Source: Phallusia fumigata
Lineage: Eukaryota; Chordata; Ascidiacea; Phlebobranchia; Ascidiidae
Assembly: GCA_008931825.1 (NCBI GenBank)
Contig: QXVZ01013359.1
Span: 1-23,648 of the forward strand
Direction of reading: 5' to 3'
Length of the DNA: 23,648 nucleotides
Each line of letters opens with the position of its first letter. The first letter of the stretch is position 1. The notes below the pieces were generated by a model. It worked only from the letters and a program-made list of their open reading frames with translations. It made no database searches and was not told the DNA's origin. The translations under genes and the position numbers were made by a program. This document shows positions 10,301 to 19,452 of this stretch, piece by piece.

Positions 10301-13300
10301 TCCCACTCGACTTTATTGGCGCGTTTTCCATCTCGCATCCTCGGAGCTGCCGAGATCAAAGTCTGACCTTTTCAAGTGTTTTTCGGTGCAACACTCTTTC
10401 TCTTTTTCTCCGACCCAACGGGTTGTTCCAAAGCCGAGCTCTTTCCGTGCTTTCTCTTTCCGTTATGCTCGCCGAAATCCGCCCTTTTTCCTTTTGTCCG
10501 CCCACGTACAACGACCGCGCGGTTCCAGACGAAAACAAGGGGTGTTGTCAAGCCTGTAGTATAAACAGACGAACGACGGACGTGACGACTTGTGCAGTTG
10601 GCGCCGTTCCAATTTATAGTTTCTGCGGGGCACATTTTTAGTCACATTTGATTTAAGTGTCGTAGCACACAGCGAGTGTCGCCTAAAATCGGAATATCGT
10701 GACAGTTGGTTGCGTGATTCCCGCTCGTGTTTACCGATCCCCAGGCAGTTCTTGGAAACGATTCGTATACAACACCGCAGTCAAACAATAAAGGTTACTA
10801 AGTGTCAGACGCCCTGGTTTCGAACCGCTCTTGAGCGTATCCTTGTTTCCTAGACAAACCGCGGAGCTCATTGTTTGTCCATGGGCCATTCGCGATTGGA
10901 ATTTATTCAATGTTGCTTGTACTTGGTCAATTCGTGGCGATTTTTTCAAATTACCAGCCGACGTTAGCTGACGCCCAGCTCGTTTCCCGTTAATAAATCG
11001 CAGCGCCTGACCTTTGATATGTCAATAACGCGCTGGAATAACAAAGTCTAATGTGACGTGTCATGTTTGGTGTGTGAACGTTAGGCCATACCGCCATACG
11101 CGTCCAAGGCCTTCAGACCGCACCAAACCGCTTCCCCTGACAGGCGGCACTTTATGATCGGTGTAGCTGGGCACGAAACGAAAAAAACAACCTCTCGTCT
11201 CGTGTTGTTTACCGAACCGCCGAGCCTGAACACACCTACGCGCTGTTCGCTCGTCCATTTTATCTGAGCATTATAATATTTGGCGTATAGTTTGTCTGCA
11301 GCCTTTGATCCGAAACCTCGGTGCGCTCGTCACAGCTTGGCCGCTCCAACATGGTGGTGGCGGTTTGTTGTTGTTGATGTGCCATATGATGCCGCGTTAT
11401 ATCCGCGATAGCAAGTACTGGCCGCCGTCGAACGGACGCGCAACTGCTGTAAACAGGAAGAGCCCAATGGTGCCTGTCGACCTAGTAATAACACCCGTTA
11501 ATTCATACCGCCGGTAACCCGTGGCAACAAGATCGACATGTGTATTTTTTCGCATTAGGTTATTCAAGCACCAGAATGGCGGGATATCATAGGTTAGCTC
11601 GTTGGAAATAAAATAAAATGTGATTCGAGCTCTGTCCTACTGGTTAAGAGTTCACCAAAGGTCATGTCTTGTTGTTCGTTACGTCGACCTTGCCTGCGGC
11701 TGAAATTCGGTTCATGAGTGTGGGTTGTAAATTGGCTCGTCAGCTGGACTTGTTACATCTGACAGTTGTTGTTTTTCCTGCCCTGTACGCAGGGGCAACG
11801 CCGTACGACCGTTTAACTGGCAAAAATTCAAGGCACGCAACTATTACGCATCTGCTGCGGGGCACAACAGCTGTTGTTGCGCCTCACTTGTCGTTGGGAT
11901 CGGTTTGATCGCTCAGCAACGGCCTATTTCAGCTATTTCAACGGTTGTTGTCGATGTACCGATGCTCCACTTTAATTGTCTGTTTCTGTTTGTCCTTTGA
12001 AAGTACCAGCGCGCGCCTAATACATTTCCTGTACGGTGTAATCTTACCAGGCCACGTTTCTTGCCATTCAGCGTGCGATTGTGATGCTGTCGTACAATAA
12101 ATATAAACCCTCGCTTTAGACCACTTGTCTGTTTTGTCGTGCTGGAACGCGGGAAATGTTAAACAAAGCCTCGGAAGGAACTCGGCCCTTGAGTACGCAA
12201 ACTTCATTACTTGGTCGGTTGCGGATACAAAAGCCCCCTGATCACGTTTCACAATAAACCAAGCGCTGTTCTCCAGGCCAACGCGCCATCATCGGAGTGG
12301 CAACAACTTTAGTGGTCACCAGGAATGCAAAAAGCGCGCCTTAAGCGTCGTAAAACGGCTCGAAATGTTCATTCGGTAAACACGTGAAAACAAACACCGC
12401 CATCCGCATTCCAGATAAGATTTAGAAGACAAACTTCGTTACACACGTGGGTATTGGGTACCGTGTCAAAGTACCTAATATCGACGCTGTGTCATTTTTT
12501 TGTAAAATTATTCTCTAAATCCGTTTACACCCCGATTTTTGTATTCTCAAATGCCTTTTTGTACTTTTTAAACTGTAATGCTCAGAGTTTGACCGCTGGG
12601 TTTTGTTGTATTTCAGAGCCGGGATCCCTGCTCTTCAAACACGTATGGCACGCCACTCTTGACAACAAGGAGCTGGAAATGAGCAGCAGCAATCTCCTGA
12701 TTAGTCTTCACGGCCAACACCGTATTTGCCTAACCCATGACTGCATGGTTTTCGTTCACGCCAACAACTCGGGAGGTCAGGATCGTTCCCGCGTCGAACC
12801 GGTGGAAATTCGAATCACGACGATTCGGGTTTGCGGTCACAGCGACAATTCCTTCTTTATTGAGCCGGGACGGGCGTCGGGCATCATAAGTGGCAAGCTT
12901 TGGATGGACCTTGGTGACGATGTGATGGCGGCGCAAATGCATCAGACCATTCTTAACGTGATGTACACCCTGAAGAAGGAAGAGGAAAATAACAGCTACC
13001 GCGGGCGTTCCTACAGCTCTGGATCTAACTCCGGCCGCCCGCGTCCTGTTCGTTCCCACCACAACAACCCACCACCCAGCCAAATTGGTATGGGTAAACT
13101 TGCATACCCGAGTCGAAGTTCACGTACTCGCTGCGACAGCCTGCCAGGTTCTCACGGCGTAAGTTACGACTCGAGGCTGCGAACTGGCAGCGAAGGTGAA
13201 GGCACATTAAAGCGACCGTTAGGGTCCAGCAGAAGATTACCGAACAGCCCCGCCATGCGAAATCGACTGCTTGCGTCTCAAGGCAAAAGATCGCAGCATG

Positions 13301-15444
13301 CCGTTTACCACGCCCACACCTCCTCGCTGCCGGGAAGTTGCCACAGTTCAAGCGAAGCCTCCAGTTCGGAGCAGCTAAATTCCGCTCTCACATCAAGTAA
13401 CGAGTTTTCACCCGCATACTCGAGCTGCACGGTCTCGTCTTTTGCCCCATCCGACTGCCTCGAAGAATACGTGGGGGAAGGGCGACACAGTCCCGACCAG
13501 TCTTCGTTCAAAGGTCTCCGACACGCCAAGTCTTTTCAAGGGCGCTCCATCACCCCTGATTTTCCCCTTCCGGCCGGTTCAACTCCGCCAATACACGAAG
13601 ACACCCCGGCAGGACGTAATTACTGTCCAAACTGCCTAATACATTTGGGACAAACTACTTACAACGATGCATACTCCTGCCACCCACGCCACGTTGCTCC
13701 CGCTGAACAAGCACCCCCTCCACCGACCGAACAACCCCCTTCGAATCCCCTTACCCCGTCAGCAACCACCCAAGTTGATTACGTAAACGTACCGCCCCAT
13801 TCGAGGACCCACTCACTTGATGATAGTCTTAGCTACGGCACAGCGGCGTCCTCCTTGTCTGCATCCCCGCAACAACAAGGTCCGTTCAACCAAGGCTCTG
13901 AGCAGGCGGCAGTAGTGAGCAAAGCGATGGAAACTTTCAGTCAATCACCTTCAGCGTATTCCTCGCATTCGGAAAACAGTTCATACTCGTGTACACCGTC
14001 GTCCACCACTTCACCAAAGGGGATCGTTTTATCCGCAGGCGACGGCTTTTCCTCCCCCGACGATTACGCGTTGATGGATTTCGATAGTTCGAATAAATAC
14101 CCGCACCAGATCACTCGGACCCCCAGTCGTAAACAAGCGACCCCTCCCTCGTCAACATTCATTTCCAAGCTAATTTCGTTCACAAGCGGATCTTCTCAAA
14201 ACTCAAGCTTTGCGAACTCGCCGTCGGTGTCTGCTTCGTCATCGGAGTACACGCCCATGTCAAAGTCGTCATTTTCCGCCAGCCAGGCCACGCCGGAAGT
14301 GACTAGCGCGAACAAACAGAGCGCCGTCGTCGCTAATGGTTACGTACCGATGAGGGCATTCAGGTCCAAGCCACAAGATATCGAAAAGCGCCGCTGCTCG
14401 GTTCCAGACGCAGTTCCGCGAAGCAATTCGATGCTAAACGGAAACTTTGGAGTTTACGGCCACTCCCCAGAAAAGTGTGGCATTTCGAGTGTGCCTTGTC
14501 ACTGTGGTTCAACGTACGAGGAACGCCCGTTCGCTGCTGGCAGCGGTGCGGGCAACGGCGATAGTTCGGACTCCCCGTATTGCAAAATGCAGCCCTCGTC
14601 TCCGCATTACAACTGCCACCTCAAACTGTCAGCAGACTGCTCGGGAAGTGACGTGCCAGACTCTGGCACTCCGCAGACGATAACACCAACTGCTGGAAAC
14701 ACCCATTTAGCGACTCCTGCTGACACGTTGTCCCGTGTTTCGACCCCGAGCCCTTCAAATCCCTCCGATTATCTCAGTATGCGACCTTTGAGTCACGAGC
14801 TGCGTGACGTCAGCAACGGCACCGCAAAACATGGAAAAAGCAAAATGGACTCTGCGGCCGCGTCGCCGCCTGAGAACGAAACCAACGGCTATTTACTGAT
14901 GAGTCCGCGTGGTGCAAACGGTAGCATCGGTCGTAGATCGACTGTCACAGGATCGATGGAAAACGAACACACAAGAAATGCTGTGCACCCGCAGTACCCA
15001 CACCAAAAGAAGGACTTGCTATCAAAGCATACGTTTTCATCAAATTCATTGGACCGGCCCAGACACACAAAGTCAAAGCGACCTAAAACGCTGTACGGTT
15101 TGGGTCGTCCAGCTATCCACTCCAGCACAGCACGGCGGACGCAATCGTTTAAGCATAGCCACAAAAAATGCTCCAATCACAACTCGCGTTCGAATCACAT
15201 GGCGGCGTCGACTTCTCCACCAACCAGCTGCGGCGAATCACGAACCAAGCAGTCCCCTGATGGCGAATACGTGAACATCGATTTCTCAAAGGCGCAACAG
15301 CAGACCAACTCACCCTATGTAGTGACGGTCACCGCCTCTAAAGATGCCCAATCAACGCCGCGTGTTACGCTAAAGCACAGTTCGTCGGCTGCTATCGTCG
15401 GAAATGATTACACCGCCATGAACTTTGATGCATTAAGCAACTGA
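6987..15444 (+). CDS. IRS: Insulin receptor substrate (IRS), two coding exons, 1055 residues
   Basis: Coding exons 6987-7326 (ends CCA G|GTAAGG, one base into a codon) and 12617-15444 (TATTTCAG|AG, supplying two bases) join in phase as Pro113-Glu114-Pro115 and end at TGA 15442-15444. Order: PH domain (about 12-110), PTB domain (about 118-225), then a long Ser/Pro-rich tail with tyrosine motifs. This order defines IRS proteins, cytoplasmic adaptors that dock on activated insulin/IGF receptors through PTB, sit at membranes through PH, and when phosphorylated recruit PI3K by YxxM motifs and GRB2 by YxN motifs. Seven YxxM and two YVN motifs are present. Vertebrate IRS1 is of similar size (about 1240 residues) but has its coding sequence in essentially one exon. 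The PH-to-PTB linker here is only about 8 residues, much shorter than in vertebrates, so a small in-phase exon could be hidden in the intron. Which vertebrate paralogue is closest cannot be judged. Confidence 0.93.
11205..11212 (-). promoter_or_regulatory. Forkhead/FOXO-type site TTGTTTAC (one of 13 in window)
   Basis: Exact match to the DAF-16/FOXO-type element GTAAACAA read on the - strand. Other exact 8-mers are at 3502-3509, 4709-4716, 5029-5036, 5910-5917, 9798-9805, 16893-16900 and 18591-18598. Core 7-mers without the eighth base are at 4425-4431, 8129-8135, 10728-10734, 11449-11455 and 12376-12382. Binding is inferred from sequence only, and many forkhead proteins share this core. Confidence 0.35.
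12376..12386 (+). promoter_or_regulatory. Overlapping forkhead site and E-box before the IRS PTB exon
   Basis: GTAAACA (12376-12382) and CACGTG (12381-12386) share two bases, about 230 bp before the PTB exon. A second CACGTG lies near 12444-12449. The overlap would make binding of a forkhead and a bHLH factor competitive or cooperative if either is used. This is motif evidence only. Confidence 0.25.
12617..15444 (+). CDS. IRS: IRS exon encoding the PTB domain and tyrosine-motif tail
   Basis: The open frame extends upstream to 12454, but the TATTTCAG acceptor at 12616 and loss of similarity before it set the exon start. PTB: LLFKHVWHATL, then IRVCGHSDNSFFIEPGR, where Arg184 and Arg199 align with the two phosphotyrosine-binding arginines of human IRS1 (Arg212 and Arg227, same spacing of 15), then MHQTILNVM in the last helix. 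The family's NNPPPSQIG follows, and two Akt-type RxRxxS sites (Ser288 in RTRCDS, Ser305 in RLRTGS, the latter followed by EGEGT as in vertebrates). The Ser/Pro tail has YxxM at Tyr597 (YALM), 658 (YTPM), 689 (YVPM), 768 (YCKM), 832 (YLSM), 872 (YLLM) and 1045 (YTAM), and YVNV at 502 and YVNI at 998 for GRB2. The C-terminus is YTAM plus a few residues, without the YIDL/YASI pair that binds SHP2 in vertebrates. Confidence 0.93.
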
Positions 15445-18400
15445 CGTCTTCAGACTCCACCCCATGTTTGGTGTCTCTAGGGGTCACTTACGACGGCTCA
15501 ACATGGAGCCTTCAACAACGGTGCTGCTACTGAGTTTAAGTTTCTAGTTGTGTCAAATCATTTTGCATGGAACAGTAACTATCAAATTTAACCAAATGTA
15601 ATCATTTAATTCAGTTTGCGTTCACATGAACTCTGTATATTTTTCGTATCGGTGCTTTCAAAGCTGAACTCAAAAGCGTTCCAAAGTGTGTTTCCAAATA
15701 TGCGGTAACCAATGTAACATCGTTTTACAGCTATTGCCGCCAAAAATGCAGTATATATTTATTTTCGAGCTAAGTCACCTTGTAATGAAATCCTATTGTC
15801 AGCATGGCTTTGAACCCTGTGACGCACACCCCTTGCTGACGTCAGTGTGACGTTTTCCGACGTGCAGCGGTTACTGGCCCGTGTGCGAGCCTGTGTTTGT
15901 GCGTAAGAGTGTTTGTGTGCGGTTTGACCAGGTTATGCCGGTTTATTATTTTACAAACATCCAATGTTTTTCGTATAATCCAACGGGAACATCACCTAAT
16001 TGCGGTAGCGCCCCAGCGTTCGTAACGCGATACTGGCGATGTGCCGCGTTAGGCGCGTGCCCAAATGACAAACAAGTCGTTTTAAAATAGCGCCGTGTCG
16101 ACGTTTAACAGCCGTTAGCTTTCCTGTGCTGGCCCTGCGCCTAAACGCTAACGTTTTCCTCTTCGCTTGTACGCGTGATTTGATGGGAGCTGGTACTGGA
16201 GCGGAAACGGCCTCCCATTGGCTGAAAAACACGCCCCACGCCGATAAAATTTTATGAATGGGATATGTACAGTGGGACGGGATTCTTGTTATCGATATTC
16301 GCGCCGCACTTGTATAAAGTTTACAAAAATTGATTGCTTATAAGTTTTCGATATACCACACGCCACAGAAAGCCAACCAATTCCTAAAACTGTACGCCTC
16401 AAGACCTTGTTTCCACATGTGCGGGCGTTTGTTTTCGACCGGCCTGCCAGTTGGTTTGTAGATATGACGGCGCTTAACGCCGGAGATTGGCATAGGCGGT
16501 CTCACCCACGTCACCCCGGCTGTTTTTTCCGCATTCGGCTTTGTTTCAATCCATGCCGTGCACGCACATCCCCTGCCCACGCAAGCCCTGTGACGATGGC
16601 CCGACCTTGTTTGCTCAGTCAGTCGCGTGCCTTGCCCATGTACAGGTGTCTGCGTCCCGTTTGCGTTGCTAAAACATGTGNGACATTTTGGCTGGTCGAC
16701 GGCTGACGTTAACCACTGAAGTAAGATTTTTTTCACACTGACTCGAAGCGAAGGTTGATGTTCGCCGCACCATACGCACACGTGTTATTCTTGTTCCCCA
16801 CTCAGTCATGCCGGGATTACGGCTGAGTCACTGCACACTAACGTTCGTGGGAATTTGTTCATTCACGGTCACATTTATCGTCGTGCAAATCAGTAAACAA
16901 TCGTTTTTTTTTACTTGCCCCCAGCACCTGAATCACCGTTTACTCAACGCTTATGTTGCGCACTTCTGTTTATCCTCACTCCAGACTCGTTGAGGTGACC
17001 TCACTCGCGTCCCGGTTGTTCGAGTGCTTGTGAGAGCAGCCCGGGCTGTGATGCGTTGTTTAGTGAGCTCTGCCACGACGCGTGAGGTTCAGCCAAATTG
17101 TAGGCTAACTTACCCTTCCCTTACAGTAGCAGCAACACTGGATCGATCGATCCAAGCCCAGCAACACCCGTGCTGTGTTGCGCCCGACTTTAATCGATGA
17201 CTAAATACCAGGCCCACATGTGTTGATCAAACCGCTAAAACGCTGTGTCAAATGCGAGTGGCTTTACGTACGTGCTGGCGCGCTGGGAAACATGTATGTG
17301 TCGGTACCTGGCAACCTGAACCCGTATATGAGACATCGGACATTATTATCGCAATCCGGTGTCCCGAAATTGATCTCCGCGAACCATGTCAACAGGCGAT
17401 TATTTTGCGTGCACACACCCTTTTCCTTTTCGGCCAATTACTGCGCTTTGCCTCTGTGGTACCGTAACTGTTGTCGTATATGCTGTTTGCCCGTCTTCTT
17501 TTGTTTTTCTCGGTGTGACTTTTTGTGTCGTGGTATTTATTGTGCAGACCCCAATTTTTCCTTTCTGTGTTGAGTTTTGATATTTACTATTAAAAATAAT
17601 TTAATTGTTGTTGTTACCGTTGTTTCCTTATTTGTATTTGGTTGCTATATTTTCTAGTCTCCTTTTTTTCTTCATCGTCTTTTAAGTCTGTCGTCTCTAA
17701 AAATACAAAGGAACGATTGTACGTGGTAGTCGCCTGCTACTCAACGAATCCCAGCACAGTCAACAGCTGTTAGGGAAAATCATCAGCCATCAGTCGATTA
17801 CATGGAATGAGATAGTTCTGACGCATAGAAAGCAAATGGTCTCACTACGCGCTTGGCGTTGGCAGCCGTAATTTCTACTAATTGGACGTGAATCTGCGGA
17901 TGTGGCATCGAAACGTGAGCGAGAAAGATCGGGCTGTTTTTGTCGGTGACTCCCTCCTCCTTAGGAGCAGCTAAAACGTCTGTTTAAGGATAAAATGCTG
18001 TGGTGTGAGGTGATCGATTACATAACGAAAGAAATAATTGCGTTTGGCACATTAGCGTGTCATTGGCTGACTATGCAAGTCATATTTAGCCTCATCTTAC
18101 CTGTTGATCGTATAGTTGTGATTAACTTGTTCGTGTTTTAAAATAAAACAAACAAACGTAATATCTTCTTGATTGATAAAATCTAGACAGGGCAAAATCC
18201 CCACATACATAATTAAAAAAGCTTAAGTTGTCAAGAGTTTTAGGAAAAAAGTGATAAAAACACATGTTATTGAAAGATTCGGGCCCTTCGTTGACTAAGA
18301 CTCGAATGTTGTTTCTGTTGTTATTCATCGGCCGTGATTAATTCGCGTTTCGCTTTAATGTGCCGTGTTCAAATAGAAACCTTCAGTGGTTATACCTGAG

Positions 18401-18479
18401 TCATATCCCGCTGTTGGCAACAACCCCCGCTCTGCGGCCTGCTCCATAAACACTGTCGTCACGCAATGGGAATAAAAAA
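15445..18479. other. Downstream of IRS: 3' UTR, then sequence without identified genes
   Basis: The first part must hold the IRS 3' UTR. No canonical AATAAA was seen within about 800 bp, and a variant AATGAA lies near 15785, so the end is not placed. A perfect cAMP-response-type palindrome TGACGTCA sits at 15837-15844 in a CpG-rich patch (about 15800-16230). Patches at 16400-16800 and 17000-17500 are also CpG-rich. An unknown base is at 16681, with no duplicated flank like that at 1379. Open frames (up to 147 codons on the - strand across the N, 117 on the +) match nothing I know. A T-rich stretch runs from about 17580 to 17700. Confidence 0.5.
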
Positions 18480-18680
18480 TTAATGAATGACTCGCCCAGG
18501 AGCGCGCGTCGCCGTCGCGATCATGAGAACCCTTTTACGAAAACAGGCCGTCGCTTCGAGTGGTTGAGGCCGCGGTCTGTTTTTCGAGACTTGTTTACGC
18601 CGGATCGGTACGGCGGGCTCGTCACGTGACCGCGCGAGACTGCACGTTCTGTCGCCAGCCGCGCATCGGCGATTACGCAA
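18480..18680. promoter_or_regulatory. CpG-rich patch with GTCACGTGAC palindrome, possible promoter
   Basis: About 200 bp dense in CG dinucleotides between AT-rich flanks. It contains the 10-bp palindrome GTCACGTGAC at 18621-18630, identical to the CLEAR element bound by MiT/TFE factors and also a high-affinity USF/MAX-type E-box, plus TTGTTTAC at 18591-18598. It lies about 300 bp before the possible exon at 18915, so it may be a promoter. No transcript start can be seen. Confidence 0.3.
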
Positions 18681-18914
18681 TCATGTTTTCGTACTTACGT
18701 AGCAATTAGCGCAACCGAACGAAAACAGCCCAGTCAAACCTAATATGATATAACGCCCTGTTGATGTACCTGATATAAATAAAATGCCAAATAGTTGGGC
18801 ATGATTTATCATTACGTGATCCCCAAATGGTCTGATCTTGGATACAAATCAACTGTCTTATCGAAATGAATTGTGTCTTTAAACGCGCTACAAACAACTT
18901 GTTATTAAGCACAG

Positions 18915-19240
18915 GAGTGCCTGGACGAGCAGCAGTGGATGACTTGTTTTCGAAAGGCAAACCTGACGAGTCGTGCCGAATTGGCCACATGCCGCCCTCT
19001 GCCGGATAATATCTACATCGTTTTGACCACCAAAAAAGTCGGAAAAGAGATTGATCAAACCGTGTTTCTCACACCTACGACGGAACTGATAAATGTCATT
19101 ATCAATGAGGCAGTACCTGGTTATACCCCTATACACGTAAATCAAAGCCATAGGCATGTATGCTACCGGAAAAAACATGAGCTTCGGTATTTGCTAATTT
19201 GCCAAACTTTTTTGCAACTTGCTATATCTAACGTACAGAA
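18915..19240 (+). CDS. Possible coding exon, weak MABP-type resemblance
   Basis: Open from an acceptor-like AAGCACAG (AG at 18913-18914) to a strong donor, CAGAA|GTAAGT, at 19240/19241, about 108 codons. An in-frame stop just upstream (18906-18908) means the acceptor or the ATG at 18939 must be used. The translation has, in order, NIYIVLTTKK, PTTELINVIINEAVPGYTPI and RHVCYRKK. These resemble the (IYL)xYK...P(I/L)TDLxVI...PxGYxxI pattern of MABP beta-prism repeats found in MVB12 and DENND4 proteins, but the last spacing is shorter than usual. The reverse strand is also open over most of this stretch, so chance is possible. A second possible exon at 19324-19452 (after TTTATTTACAG) is not in phase with the 19240 donor, though it would be with donors at about 19136 or 19159. 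Confidence 0.3.
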
Positions 19241-19452
19241 GTAAGTTATTCGTGTCCCTATGTAACCAAATACATTTTTTGTTGTCATTTATAAGGAATG
19301 GGATAAAAACAATTTATTTACAGTTCTCAGAAGGAATTAAAGATATTTGCAAAAATGTAAATCATGCACAAAGTATCATAATAAATAGCAATGGTTTTTT
19401 GTCTGCGACTTTGCTAGACATTTTTGGTTTCAGTGATGATACAAATATTTAG

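Larger units (their letters stand above)
7327..12616 (+). other. 5.3-kb IRS intron, GC/CpG-rich, no credible gene inside
   Basis: This intron separates the PH and PTB exons. The first 0.6 kb is AT-rich. From about 7850 to 12450 the sequence is visibly richer in G+C and CpG than the rest of the window. Open frames up to 166 codons occur on both strands (for example 9028-9528 and 9831-10331 on the - strand), but none shows a recognisable domain and they overlap each other in several frames, as expected where GC content makes stops rare. Forkhead-type sites are at 8129-8135, 9798-9805, 10728-10734, 11205-11212, 11449-11455 and 12376-12382. A 12-bp palindrome TTTGTTAACAAA is at 10093-10104, a GACGATG/CATCGTC hairpin at 8124-8142, and a TATAAAA string near 8712. 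Enhancer content or an internal promoter is possible but not shown. Confidence 0.6.

Noticed and set aside
9028-10331. Two 166-codon - strand open frames in the IRS intron
   Set aside because: They lie in a GC-rich stretch where stops are rare, overlap other open frames on both strands, and show no family motif or splice logic.
12454-12616. Upstream 54 codons of the long IRS open frame
   Set aside because: The frame has no ATG at its start, is hydrophobic and unlike IRS, and is cut by a clear TATTTCAG acceptor whose phase fits the PH exon donor.
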